DNA of 38,551 nt from Rhodocyclaceae bacterium UBA2346 (GTDB lineage Bacteria; Pseudomonadota; Gammaproteobacteria; Burkholderiales; Rhodocyclaceae), in contig DDUE01000059.1 in assembly GCA_002344625.1 (NCBI GenBank), positions 1 to 38,551 on the forward strand, in the 5' to 3' direction. Under the pieces are notes generated by a model that did not search any database, was not told the DNA's origin, and saw only the letters and a program-made list of their open reading frames with translations. The position numbers and the translations under genes were made by a program. Every line of letters begins with the position of its first letter. The first letter of the stretch is position 1. Below, piece by piece: positions 1 to 9,623 of the stretch.

Positions 1-22
1 CTCAATTGTGAACACACCCTAG
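1..22. repeat. IS-like terminal inverted repeat, left window edge
   Basis: Read inwards to outwards on the minus strand, this edge gives CTAGGGTGTGTTCACAATTG. The right edge of the window on the plus strand gives CTAGGGTCTGTTCACAAATG. About 19 of 21 positions agree and the two copies are inverted. Each starts at a CTAG, a target used by some IS5-family elements. That fits the two slightly different ends (IRL and IRR) of one multicopy IS. No transposase is inside the window, so the family is inferred. Confidence 0.55.
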
Positions 23-37
23 TCAAAAAGACTGACA

Positions 38-557
38 CGGTTCATCCCCGCGCGAGCGGGGAACACATGCACTAATCAGACTGGAGCGGCTAAGAGGACG
101 GTTCATCCCCGCGCGAGCGGGGAACACTCGTGGTTTCGTTCGATTCGCCGACGACATTGCCGGTTCATCCCCGCGCGAGCGGGGAACACCAAATCAGAAT
201 CCAAATTCCGTCGTACATTTCCGGTTCATCCCCGCGCGAGCGGGGAACACGTCCGCTAACCCCTGCAGCCCTGCAAAACAAGCCGGTTCATCCCCGCGCG
301 AGCGGGGAACACGGAAACACGGATTTGTTTCATGGCTTTAATCTCCGGTTCATCCCCGCGCGAGCGGGGAACACCGCTGGGCGGCCGCATGGTGCGTCAC
401 TGGATTCGGTTCATCCCCGCGCGAGCGGGGAACACCGCCGCATGACTCCAGCCGAGTTTGCGCGCGCCGGTTCATCCCCGCGCGAGCGGGGAACACTGTA
501 TACATATAGGAGCATCCCATGGGACGCACGGTTCATCCCCGCGCGAGCGGGGAACAC
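38..557 (-). CRISPR. Type I-E CRISPR array, 9 repeats and 8 spacers
   Basis: Nine identical 29-bp repeats start at 38, 99, 161, 222, 284, 346, 407, 468 and 529, separated by eight unique spacers of 32-33 bp. On the minus strand the repeat starts GTGTTCCCCGC and ends GGGGATGAACCG. Its CCCCGC/GCGGGG stem-loop is the typical Cas6e substrate, and cleavage after the stem would leave the handle ATGAACCG. This is the E. coli-type I-E orientation, so the array is transcribed leftwards like the cas genes. The repeat at 529-557 is leader-proximal (newest) and the one at 38-66 is oldest. The oldest repeat is not degenerate, unlike many terminal repeats. It is followed by only about 15-19 bp before the IS-like end, so the array was probably longer. 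Confidence 0.98.
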
Positions 558-647
558 ACTTCCTCCATCTCCATGAAATTCAATGGAAAAATGGAGAGGA
601 CAAATTCTACCGATAGTTCTTCATGCTGTAGGCATTTGTTCGGATTG
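558..647 (-). promoter_or_regulatory. CRISPR leader
   Basis: This 90-bp stretch lies between the cas2 stop and the leader-proximal repeat. It is more AT-rich than its surroundings, as expected for the leader that promotes transcription and marks the integration site. On the minus strand TAGAAT (plus 603-608) could be a -10 box; no good -35 is visible. Nested inverted repeats sit next to the array: CTCCAT at 563-568 with ATGGAG at 591-596, and inside them the near-palindrome at 571-586. I saw no clear IHF consensus. Confidence 0.7.
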
Positions 648-1851
<1,204 letters not shown>

Positions 1852-1854
1852 GGT

Positions 1855-2013
1855 TCAGGCTTCGCCCGGATCAGTCAGGACGTGCTCCGCCAGCGAGAGC
1901 GACAAGAAATAGCCTGAGCCGTGTCTTTCAACCAGCGCGGGTTCGGCTCGGCGTGCGTCGGTCAGTGGGCTATCGGGCCGGTTTGTCAGTTCATCAGTGG
2001 TGAGCTGGTGCAT
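1855..2013 (-). CDS. Unidentified 52-residue ORF inside the cas operon
   Basis: A small ORF lies between cas6e and cas1, which are usually directly adjacent in I-E loci; here they are 263 bp apart. From the ATG at 2013 it encodes 52 residues, beginning MHQLTTDELTNRPDSPL and ending HVLTDPGEA, with no membrane segment and an acidic, polar composition. A GGGAG Shine-Dalgarno sits 6 nt before this ATG. The frame stays open upstream to an ATG at 2061 and a TTG at 2091, but neither has a visible ribosome site. Its stop is 3 nt before the cas1 ATG. I do not recognise the sequence. It could be a small Cas accessory protein, a leader peptide that couples cas1 translation, or a chance frame. Confidence 0.5.
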   Translation of the reverse strand: MHQLTTDELTNRPDSPLTDARRAEPALVERHGSGYFLSLSLAEHVLTDPGEA

Positions 2014-2114
2014 TGCACGCTCCCGAAGTGTGCGCCGTGTGGCAATTATCGCCGAACTCATGTAGATGCGATCAATCGGTTCCTGAAACAACTGATCGTG
2101 CAGTGAGGAGCAGG

Positions 2115-2834
2115 TTACCCGGTTCGCCTCACCAGCAGCAGGCCGCAGCCGAACGCCTTGGCACGCCCGACCCCGCCGAGCAGTGCATTGGCAAAGCGCT
2201 CCGTATCGGTCACGACCAACTCGCCGGAAAAATCGACCGTACTGAAACGCAGCTGATCGCGCTTGCCGCCGTGCTGTTGATAGGCTGCAACGGTCAGAGC
2301 AGTTTCATCGAGCGCGAACCCATGCCGCTCGGCTCGTGTGGCCAGCCATGCGGAGCAGCTTCTATGGACCAATTCATAAAGGGATGGGCGGGGGTCAGGC
2401 AGGCCATCGGCGGCCGTGCGATCCGGTGTCCAGGCTTCCCAATTGGGCAGGCCCCGAGCTGCCAGCAGGTGTTTCTTCGCATCCATCACCACGTCATGGC
2501 GCTTTGCGCCCTCTCCATGCGAGCGGGAGACCACCGGGTTGGCGCGCAGCTCGAAGCACAAGCGGGTATCGGCAGAAAGCTTGGGACGATACGCGCGGGA
2601 CTGGATTTGCCAGGAGGCGATGCTCGATTCCGGCGGACGGCGGGAAACGACGTAGAACCGGGGCAAGCCGTCCACGTCGCGGCGGCGGAACAGAAAGTCC
2701 CGCTTGGTACCGCTTGGCGCAGGGAAGAAACGCCAGAGCCACTGGTGTTCGCCATAGGCACTGCCCCACCATTCGTGCGCGGCCGTGCGTTCGAAGCCGG
2801 GCCGCGGGGTAATCAAGCTGAAATACACGGTCAT
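2115..2834 (-). CDS. cas6e: CRISPR RNA endoribonuclease Cas6e (CasE/Cse3)
   Basis: This 239-residue protein processes pre-crRNA at the repeat stem-loop and stays on the crRNA 3' end in Cascade. The segment YGEHQWLWRFFP (residues 27-38) aligns with YQLHQGLWHLFP of E. coli CasE, so H30 corresponds to catalytic H20 there. Near the C-terminus, GVGRAKAFGCGLLLV is the glycine-rich loop typical of RAMP proteins. The ATG at 2834 overlaps the cas5e stop by 4 bp (ATGA) and matches the family start MTVYFS. An upstream start would add 17 unrelated residues. Confidence 0.96.
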   Translation of the reverse strand: MTVYFSLITPRPGFERTAAHEWWGSAYGEHQWLWRFFPAPSGTKRDFLFRRRDVDGLPRFYVVSRRPPESSIASWQIQSRAYRPKLSADTRLCFELRANPVVSRSHGEGAKRHDVVMDAKKHLLAARGLPNWEAWTPDRTAADGLPDPRPSLYELVHRSCSAWLATRAERHGFALDETALTVAAYQQHGGKRDQLRFSTVDFSGELVVTDTERFANALLGGVGRAKAFGCGLLLVRRTG

Positions 2835-3589
2835 GCCTCCTTCCGTACCAGTGCCACATGCTCTATCCGGTCGCCGAACTGCCACCCCTTGCGGCGGATC
2901 GGGCGGTCCTTGCGGGTGATGGTCAGGTCCGGCGCCGGGCCGGCGTCGATGCCTTGCCCCCAGGCGATGCGCTCCACGGGGGCCGGCAATTCCAGCAGCG
3001 GTGCCCCCGACCTGCCGCAGTGCTTGCCGATCTCCTCAGTCAATCGTGCGAGATACCCGTCGAAGGCCTGCTCAGCCGTGGTGGCATCGATGATCTGCGG
3101 ATGCAGGGGCGCACCGGGCGCGCAGGCCTTGCGGCCGAGGTAGAGGACGAATTTTGGTCTGAGCAACGCGTCGCGCAGGGCTTCCAGCGGGTACGGACCG
3201 CAGTTGTCTGTTTGGACTGCGATGAGAAAGGCGCCATCCTGCCGATAGTCGCGGGTGGATAGAATGGTGTTGAGGCTGTGCCGGGGTGTCGCAAGCTCGT
3301 CGCGACGCGAGGCATGTGGGCGCTTCTTCAGGCTGGCTTGGCTGGGCACTTGCGCGGTGTGATAGTCGCGCAGCAAGCTGCCCGAGGATTGCACGCCCAC
3401 CGCGTAGCCATAATGATCCCGCAGTGCAGCGTGGGCGGCTTCGTCCTCCCGACGCAGCCCCAGCGCGGCACCGAGTAGCCCGACCAGTGCCGAAACACCC
3501 GGGTAGTTGTAGCTTGGCCGGTATTCGCCGACCGCGGTGTCGCCCCATGACGAAAGCGGTGCCTGGAGTTTAAAGACCAGTATGGACAT
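2831..3589 (-). CDS. cas5e: Cascade subunit Cas5e (CasD)
   Basis: This 252-residue RAMP-fold protein caps the 5' handle of the crRNA in Cascade. The N-terminus MSILVFKLQAPLSSWGDTAVGE is the conserved start of the Cas5e family, followed by RPSYNYPGVSALVGLLGAAL. The gene lies 4 nt downstream of the cas7e stop and overlaps cas6e by 4 bp, so cas7e-cas5e-cas6e are translated as a tight block. Length is normal and no frameshift is seen. Confidence 0.96.
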   Translation of the reverse strand: MSILVFKLQAPLSSWGDTAVGEYRPSYNYPGVSALVGLLGAALGLRREDEAAHAALRDHYGYAVGVQSSGSLLRDYHTAQVPSQASLKKRPHASRRDELATPRHSLNTILSTRDYRQDGAFLIAVQTDNCGPYPLEALRDALLRPKFVLYLGRKACAPGAPLHPQIIDATTAEQAFDGYLARLTEEIGKHCGRSGAPLLELPAPVERIAWGQGIDAGPAPDLTITRKDRPIRRKGWQFGDRIEHVALVRKEA

Positions 3590-3593
3590 GGTC

Positions 3594-4658
3594 TTACTCC
3601 TGGGCGAAACGGATCAACTCGTCCAGGCTGCCGTCGCCGGTCTCGACGTTGATCGCATAGCGGGCATCAGCGCAGGCACCATAGACCTTGTCAAAATTGT
3701 CGCGCCGCGCTTCGATGGCCAGCACCGATTTTTCCAGCATGTCCTCGCCTTCGAACGGCTTGACCGGCTTCAGGAAGGCTTGAGCGAGTGAGCGCGGTTG
3801 CTGGTCACCTTTTTCGGCCAGCACGTAGCTCGCATAGGCTCGGGATGCATGGCTGTTCTGCATGCCGGTGGGGCTGACCTTGGTGACTGCGTGGACGAGA
3901 GCCTCCAGGGCCTTGGCTGTCAGCGCCTGGTCGCCGCCGAGGTTTTCCGCGAGCAGCGCACGGTCGATGCAGATGTAGAGATAGAACAGCCCCGCGCCGT
4001 AGCTGCGCTCGCCTATGTGTGCCGCGCCTTTGTCGGTGAGGCCGTCGTTGAGATCGTCTACCGCGCTGAAGTAATCGTCTTCCACCGCGCTCTTGTGCAC
4101 CGTGATGGCGTGAGCAACCTGGATGGCCGCTTCCATGTTGAAGGCGGGGCTGTCGGCCAGCATGCGGCCGAACATGGCGATGTCGACCGCCTTGCGCGGG
4201 GTGCGCAGCAGTTTCAGTTCGTCCTCGGTCGGCCCTTCGCTGCGCGCGGCGCAGGCTTGGGCCAACTCGTCGATCGCCTGGATTTCCTCAGGGCTGAAGT
4301 GCGCGAGTTGCTCGATTTGCAGGTCTTCGTCCTTGTCCGATTTCTTGTCGGACTTCAGCTTGCCGAATCCGCCGACGATCCGGCGGGCCCATTCACGTGC
4401 ATGCTTTTCGGCCACACCCGCGGCAACGAGATCGGCATGCACGCGCTTGCCCATGTCCTTGCTGCGGGTGCCGATGTGGCCGGCCAGTGCGGTTTCGAAG
4501 ATATCCGACGTCCGCCAGGCGCGTTTCTGGCTCTGCGAGGAAAGCCGCAGGCGCAGGGCGTCGCCCATCAGGGCGGTCTTGGGGCGGCCGGTGTCGTCGC
4601 GGTTGAGGTTGGAGGGCGGATAGCTGGTCAGGACGTGCAGCTGAACAAAACGGGACAT
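3594..4658 (-). CDS. cas7e: Cascade backbone subunit Cas7e (CasC/Cse4)
   Basis: This 354-residue protein forms the six-copy backbone of Cascade along the crRNA spacer. The N-terminus MSRFVQLHVLTSYPPSNLNRDD and the following GRPKTALMGDALRLRLSSQSQKRAWR are diagnostic for the family. I chose the ATG at 4658 because a clear AAGGAG lies 7 nt upstream; the frame extends 26 codons further without family similarity. It follows cse2 by 43 bp. Confidence 0.97.
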   Translation of the reverse strand: MSRFVQLHVLTSYPPSNLNRDDTGRPKTALMGDALRLRLSSQSQKRAWRTSDIFETALAGHIGTRSKDMGKRVHADLVAAGVAEKHAREWARRIVGGFGKLKSDKKSDKDEDLQIEQLAHFSPEEIQAIDELAQACAARSEGPTEDELKLLRTPRKAVDIAMFGRMLADSPAFNMEAAIQVAHAITVHKSAVEDDYFSAVDDLNDGLTDKGAAHIGERSYGAGLFYLYICIDRALLAENLGGDQALTAKALEALVHAVTKVSPTGMQNSHASRAYASYVLAEKGDQQPRSLAQAFLKPVKPFEGEDMLEKSVLAIEARRDNFDKVYGACADARYAINVETGDGSLDELIRFAQE

Positions 4659-4701
4659 GTCGTGCTCCTTGTACGGAAGATTGGGTGAGGATGTGCGGCG
4701 A

Positions 4702-5211
4702 TCAGCCGTTGCTGCGTGCCGGCCAGTCGTAGGCATAGGCCCAGTCCTTCTTGACCTTGTCGCCCCAGTGCAGGATGTCGTTGGCCAACGCGATCACATC
4801 GACACGGTGCTCCATCAGCGGCAGCACTCGGCGCAGGCCGACGAACAGGCTGTCGGCGTCGGGCGATTCGAGCAGGCGGGTGAAGCGCAGTTCGCTGATC
4901 AAAGGGCGATCTTCGCCGGGCGCCTTGTGGCTCATCGCCTTGGCCGGCGCGCCCGGCCTGTCCTCGCTCACGTGGGCGAGCAGGCCGACGATGGCAGCGA
5001 GGCGGTCGTTGCGCCAGATCACATTGCCGGTATTCCAGCCCGCGTCCTGGAAGCGGTGGAACAGCCGTTGGTAGGGGGGGCTCAGGGATACGGCCGTCAC
5101 CGTCGGCGCCCGGCGCAGGATCGCCCGGCTGGCGCGGTCGTCTTCGAGTTTCTGCCACCATTCGAGCAGGATCTTGCCGAATGCGTTGTCGCGTGTGAAT
5201 CGGTCGGACAT
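4702..5211 (-). CDS. cse2: Cascade small subunit Cse2 (CasB, Cas11)
   Basis: This 169-residue, mainly alpha-helical protein is present as a dimer along the Cascade belly and stabilises the R-loop. The family features are the WWQKLEDDRASRAILRRAPTVTAV segment and the C-terminal DILHWGD.VKKDWAYAYDW segment. A strong GAGGAGGT Shine-Dalgarno precedes the ATG at 5211. It lies 9 nt after the cse1 stop. The identification rests on family motifs plus the canonical position between cse1 and cas7e. Confidence 0.95.
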   Translation of the reverse strand: MSDRFTRDNAFGKILLEWWQKLEDDRASRAILRRAPTVTAVSLSPPYQRLFHRFQDAGWNTGNVIWRNDRLAAIVGLLAHVSEDRPGAPAKAMSHKAPGEDRPLISELRFTRLLESPDADSLFVGLRRVLPLMEHRVDVIALANDILHWGDKVKKDWAYAYDWPARSNG

Positions 5212-5220
5212 GGGACCTCC

Positions 5221-6846
5221 TCAGGCTTCTGCAGGCACGGTCTTGCCGCGACCGGCCGGGGGTTTCTCGGGGGCGGGCAGGTGCAAGGCCTCGCGCATTT
5301 TCTTGCCGTTCAGGCCGTTGACCAGTTGCCGGTGGGCTTCGGCGATGCGTCGCGGCTTCTGGCGCTCGATCGGGCCGGTGCCGACGAAAGCGTTGTCGAA
5401 CAACGCCAGGGCGGCCGTGGTCAGGGTACTGTGCCAGGCTTGCCGGCTTTCCAGCGTATCGGGGTCGGCGGTTTCGTCCTGCCTGACCATTTCAATGCAC
5501 TGCCTGAGTTGGGCGTAGAAAGCGGCTTCGGTGCGATGCCAGAACTCGGCATCGACGGCGCTGAAGTCTCCACGCGCGTCGCCGCCGAACCAAGCGTTCT
5601 TGACTGCGCTGCGCAGGAAGAAAGCGGCCTGCTGGGCGCCTGCGAGCCAGGTCTCAACGCTTGCCGCCACCGACGCCAGCACGGCCTTGTCGGCACATTC
5701 TCCCAGTCCGTACAGCGGCAGACTGGATTCGTACCAGCAACGGGCCTTCATGTTGTCCATGTCGTAGCCGAAGGCCCACAGCCGCAGCGCGCCGCCGAGT
5801 TGCCGGAGACGAAAATCCATTGCGTGGGATATGACGCGCGCTGGTCGCTGCTTGTTCTTCGTGTCGGACATCCCCAGCACCCACGCCAGCCAGTGCCGAT
5901 ACCCCATGCCGCCCGGCTGCGGATGCAGGGGCAGCCACTCGTCCTTGACTTCGTAATAGGGGGAGAGCGGGTGGTTCCACGCACCCTTGTAGTTGAGCCC
6001 GTAGTTCTTCGCGGCGAACTGGCGGATCAGCCGGTCGGACTCTCGCCCGCACAGGTCGCAGTAGCCTTCATCCACGCGATCCAGATCGAGGCGGATGCGC
6101 CGCGGAGTTGCCCAGAACACGTGATCGGGGTGAACCCGGGCCGGGGCCAGTTCGCCCTGCGGCTGCAGCGTTGCGACATCGGATAGCCACGGAAAGCGAA
6201 AGTGGGCGGCGGATCGGCTCGCATCGCCGTTGCGCGACAGGTGCAGCGGGCGCTCGATCACGTTGAGCCACAGGTTCTGCCACAGGCTCGTGGATGACTG
6301 ATGCAGCAACAAGGTCGTCAGCGGCCCACCGCCGCGCAGCCCGGTACGATAGCCGACACCGCCGGCCGGTGCATTGGTCTGCAGGGTAAACAAGGCGGTG
6401 GCGGCACACGCGGGGCACAGCGCTTCGAGCCGCCCGCGTTTGACGAAGTGATCGCTGTTGTTCCGCAGCGCGTTTTCTCCGGGCGACTCGATCAACAGGG
6501 CGGCTACCGGATTCAACGCCGACGACTCGGCGTCGAGCGTGCCGTCCTGCATGAAGCGGGGGCCGTCGCCATCCAGGCTGAATGCCTCGGCAACGGGTTC
6601 GAACCAACTGCGCAGCGTCTGGGCATCCGGCGGTGAGGTCAGCAACTGCCGCCAGGCGGACGAACTGTCCACCGGCGCGGTCGTCTGCAGCAGGCCGATG
6701 GCGAACTGCATCAACGCGCCGTTGAAGTCGGGGCGATCGGCGTCGAATGCGACGATGTCCGGATCGGAAAAGCGATCCGGGGCGATCCATTTGCGCGATC
6801 CGTCCTTTCGGCGAACCGGCATCCAGGGCTCTTCGATAAGGTTCAT
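5221..6846 (-). CDS. cse1: Cascade large subunit Cse1 (CasA, Cas8e)
   Basis: This 541-residue protein recognises the PAM in target DNA and recruits Cas3. The N-terminus MNLIEEPWMPVRRKDG is the family start (consensus N-L-I-x-x-P-W-I/M-P-V). Other family-like segments are TGAPVDSSSAW-type helices near residue 80, GGPLTTLLLH and the VRDP-like region at KDEWLPLHPQPGG. The ATG at 6846 overlaps the cas3 stop in an ATGA; the upstream frame (42 codons) lies inside cas3 and is rejected. Length is slightly above E. coli CasA (502). Confidence 0.95.
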   Translation of the reverse strand: MNLIEEPWMPVRRKDGSRKWIAPDRFSDPDIVAFDADRPDFNGALMQFAIGLLQTTAPVDSSSAWRQLLTSPPDAQTLRSWFEPVAEAFSLDGDGPRFMQDGTLDAESSALNPVAALLIESPGENALRNNSDHFVKRGRLEALCPACAATALFTLQTNAPAGGVGYRTGLRGGGPLTTLLLHQSSTSLWQNLWLNVIERPLHLSRNGDASRSAAHFRFPWLSDVATLQPQGELAPARVHPDHVFWATPRRIRLDLDRVDEGYCDLCGRESDRLIRQFAAKNYGLNYKGAWNHPLSPYYEVKDEWLPLHPQPGGMGYRHWLAWVLGMSDTKNKQRPARVISHAMDFRLRQLGGALRLWAFGYDMDNMKARCWYESSLPLYGLGECADKAVLASVAASVETWLAGAQQAAFFLRSAVKNAWFGGDARGDFSAVDAEFWHRTEAAFYAQLRQCIEMVRQDETADPDTLESRQAWHSTLTTAALALFDNAFVGTGPIERQKPRRIAEAHRQLVNGLNGKKMREALHLPAPEKPPAGRGKTVPAEA

Positions 6847-9623
6847 TCCTGCTCCTGTTCCCGTTGCTCTGCGGATTCCGTTTGCTCCAGGCCGCGTTGC
6901 GCATCGTAGCGCCAGCGCAGTGGCTTCCCCGGTCTGTGTTTCTCTGCTGCGGGCAGCGCCGTGCCGATCCATCCACCTTCACCGCCAGTCAGGATCAGCA
7001 TGACGGACCATTTTCCTTTGTCGGGCAATGCGGCTTCCGCTTCCTGGATTGCCCGTTCTCTCACGGGATCGCTGTCCGGCACACGTTGTGCGATCAGCCG
7101 TTCGGCTATCTTCACGCTGCTGTAGGCCCAGGCATGCCGGGGGTTCTCATGCTCGGCCCAAGGACGCAGTTGATCGCCCTCCCAACGAGCGAGCAGGATG
7201 GTCATGCTTGCCTCGCCCAGGCGGGTAGGGGTCTTGGCCTCGCTCCACCAGTCGATGCCGCCGCGCACATAGCCCTCGGCGACCTTGATGGTGTTCTGCT
7301 GGGCGATGCTCAGATCGCTGAAGTAGGTCCCGTCGGCCTGATTGGCGTTCGCCTGCAGCCCAGACGGTAGTTGTACGTCCGCGCCGAACACTCCTTCGAT
7401 CAGCATGCGGGCATCTTCCGGCATGGCGATACGGCCTTGCTGGAGTGCCTTGGCGGTCAGCCACAGATGGCCGTGGTGGGGATAGACGGCAGCCGCTTTC
7501 GGAAACGCCTGCTTGAACCAGTTCGCGGCGGGCACCTCGGACCAGGCAGGGCCATGGACCCACAGGCAGGGCTGGCCGCGCTGGTCGGGAGCCTGTGGGT
7601 CGGCAAGCCGCCCGCCGTCGGCGCTGCGGGGGTGGCGCTGCAAACGGCCTGCACGTTGAATCAGCCGATCAATGGGCGCGAGATCGGAGATCACTAGATC
7701 CCAGTCGGCGTCCAGGCTCTGTTCCGCGACTTGAGACGCTATCACTAAACGGCCAGTGCGCTGTTCCAGAGTACTCGTTTTGCCGAAGTACCTGAGGATG
7801 CGCTGCTCGGTCGCCAGCCGGTCCTGCAGGGCAAAACGTGCGTGGAAGACGATCAGGTGTTCGACGTCGAGTTCGTTTGCGAAGTGATCGTGCGCTGCGA
7901 GTACGTCCGCGACGGTATTGCGCATCCAGCATACGCACTTGCCCTGTGCGAGCGCAGCGCGGATGGCATCCAGTACTTCCTGCTCGTCGGAAACGTAACG
8001 GATGGCCAGATCGCGGCTTACCGCGGCACGGGCGGTGATTGGAGCAAGCGTGGCATGGCCCTGGCCCTCGTGCCACGAAGTGACCAAGGGGAATTCGGCT
8101 GATGAGACCGTGGGCAACGCGTCGACGCCACGGCCGCGCGCAAAGGCGTCGAACAGTGACTGCTTCATGCGTTCGGGCAGGGTTGCCGACAACAGGATGA
8201 CGCTACCGCCGGCCATCGCGTGAAAGGTCAGCACCGTTTCGAGCACGCGCTGCATGTAGGCATCGCAGGCGTGCACCTCGTCGACGATCAGCACCTTGCG
8301 GAATAGGCCAAGCAGGCGCAAGGACTGGTGCCTGCTGTACAGCGTGCCGAGCAGCACCTGGTCGATGGTGCCGACGCCGGCAGGCGCAAGCAGGGCGCGC
8401 TTGCTGTGATCGGCGAGCCAGGCATTGCAGCGTGCGGTGGCGGTATCGTCGACTTGCAGCAGGTCGGCTTCCGCCTGCCCGCTTGGCAGCACCGAATCGG
8501 CGAAGGCTTCGACGAGCTTGCGCTGTCCATGCGCCAGTACCAGGCTGGGATGGCCTTCAAACAGCTTGCGATAGACCTTGGCGATACGTTCGTACATCGC
8601 ATTAGCGGTCGCCATGGTAGGGAGCGCGATGAAGAAGCCATCCGCGCAGCCTGTACTGATCATCCGGTGCGCGAGCATCACTGCCGCCTCTGTTTTCCCC
8701 GCGCCGGTGACGTCTTCGAGCAGATGAATTTGAGGGCCGGAGGTGACTGGGGTGTCAATTGCCCAGGATTGGAGTGGTGACGGCGAGACGATTTCGGGAA
8801 AAAGCGCGGTGAAGTTGCACTCATGGCTCGGTGTGGGCAACGCTCCCGCAGCGTCGAGAGCGCTTTCGGCACGCAGCAGTGCTTCACTCCAGTAATCCTC
8901 CAGCACGACTTCGTCCGTTCGGTAGGGGAAGAAATCGGTATTCGAGCCCAGCCAGTCTGCAAGAACGGTGACGCCAGCGATCCACCAGGAGAGCACTTGG
9001 CTGGTGAGTTCAAATGCGGCATCGCCAAGGGCTGTATGTGCAGCGCTCAGTCCGGCCGTGGGAAAGAGGGTGCGCAACTCGGCGATGAGCGCTTCGATGG
9101 CGGGTACATCGTTGTTCTGGCTGAAATGGTGCTTCCAATGCCCCCGGGTGTCGGGCGGCAGTCCGTGGTGGCCCATGCTTGCGCGAAACCACCATGCGAT
9201 ACCGCTCAGCATGTCCTCGGTCTGGGGGCCGAACCAGTTCTGTTCGACGGCCGAATCCTCGAGATGCTGGGTCCAGATCAGCCATCCGAGCGTGTCGTGG
9301 CGCAAGGTGTATGGCTTATCCCGGCACGCCTCCCGACCTTGCAGCCGTTTGACCAGATCCTGCCGCTGGCCCTGAAAGGACTCGGCAAACTTTCCCAGGT
9401 CATGAAGCGCCAGACAGAATGCCATCCACGAGGACAGGTCGTGCTCCGTGTCGAGGTGCAACGTCTTGCTGAGGAAGTCGTGTAGGGTTGGGTTGCGCCG
9501 GAGCAGAACGACACCTACGGCTGCGACATCGAGGCAATGATAGGGAAGCAGGTGCAATGCTGGACCGCTTCCGTCTTCAGCTTGTGCCTTTCCCCAGTAC
9601 CGGAAATAAAGTTCGTTCGCCAT
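6843..9623 (-). CDS. cas3: CRISPR-associated nuclease/helicase Cas3, type I-E
   Basis: This 926-residue single-strand nuclease and 3'-5' helicase degrades DNA bound by Cascade. The HD nuclease domain is N-terminal, with H29, the HD pair H74-D75 in LALHDLGKF, and H152-H153 in MGHHG. The superfamily 2 helicase follows: Walker A TGAGKT with K310, DEVH at 448-451, SAT at 479-481, and motif VI as LIQRAGRLQRH. All key residues are intact and there is no split into Cas3' and Cas3''. The ATG at 9623 fits the family start (ELYFRYWGKA). It is the first gene of the operon; in E. coli cas3 is a separate unit, whereas here it overlaps cse1 by 4 bp. Confidence 0.97.
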   Translation of the reverse strand: MANELYFRYWGKAQAEDGSGPALHLLPYHCLDVAAVGVVLLRRNPTLHDFLSKTLHLDTEHDLSSWMAFCLALHDLGKFAESFQGQRQDLVKRLQGREACRDKPYTLRHDTLGWLIWTQHLEDSAVEQNWFGPQTEDMLSGIAWWFRASMGHHGLPPDTRGHWKHHFSQNNDVPAIEALIAELRTLFPTAGLSAAHTALGDAAFELTSQVLSWWIAGVTVLADWLGSNTDFFPYRTDEVVLEDYWSEALLRAESALDAAGALPTPSHECNFTALFPEIVSPSPLQSWAIDTPVTSGPQIHLLEDVTGAGKTEAAVMLAHRMISTGCADGFFIALPTMATANAMYERIAKVYRKLFEGHPSLVLAHGQRKLVEAFADSVLPSGQAEADLLQVDDTATARCNAWLADHSKRALLAPAGVGTIDQVLLGTLYSRHQSLRLLGLFRKVLIVDEVHACDAYMQRVLETVLTFHAMAGGSVILLSATLPERMKQSLFDAFARGRGVDALPTVSSAEFPLVTSWHEGQGHATLAPITARAAVSRDLAIRYVSDEQEVLDAIRAALAQGKCVCWMRNTVADVLAAHDHFANELDVEHLIVFHARFALQDRLATEQRILRYFGKTSTLEQRTGRLVIASQVAEQSLDADWDLVISDLAPIDRLIQRAGRLQRHPRSADGGRLADPQAPDQRGQPCLWVHGPAWSEVPAANWFKQAFPKAAAVYPHHGHLWLTAKALQQGRIAMPEDARMLIEGVFGADVQLPSGLQANANQADGTYFSDLSIAQQNTIKVAEGYVRGGIDWWSEAKTPTRLGEASMTILLARWEGDQLRPWAEHENPRHAWAYSSVKIAERLIAQRVPDSDPVRERAIQEAEAALPDKGKWSVMLILTGGEGGWIGTALPAAEKHRPGKPLRWRYDAQRGLEQTESAEQREQEQE

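Noticed and set aside
130..576. 148-codon open frame with repeated VHPRASGEH and FIPARAGNT peptides
   Set aside because: It is the translation of the CRISPR repeats in changing frames, not a protein repeat.
4657..6186. 509-codon frame antisense to cse2 and cse1
   Set aside because: A high-GC shadow on the strand opposite two well-identified cas genes; it has no ribosome site and no known domain.
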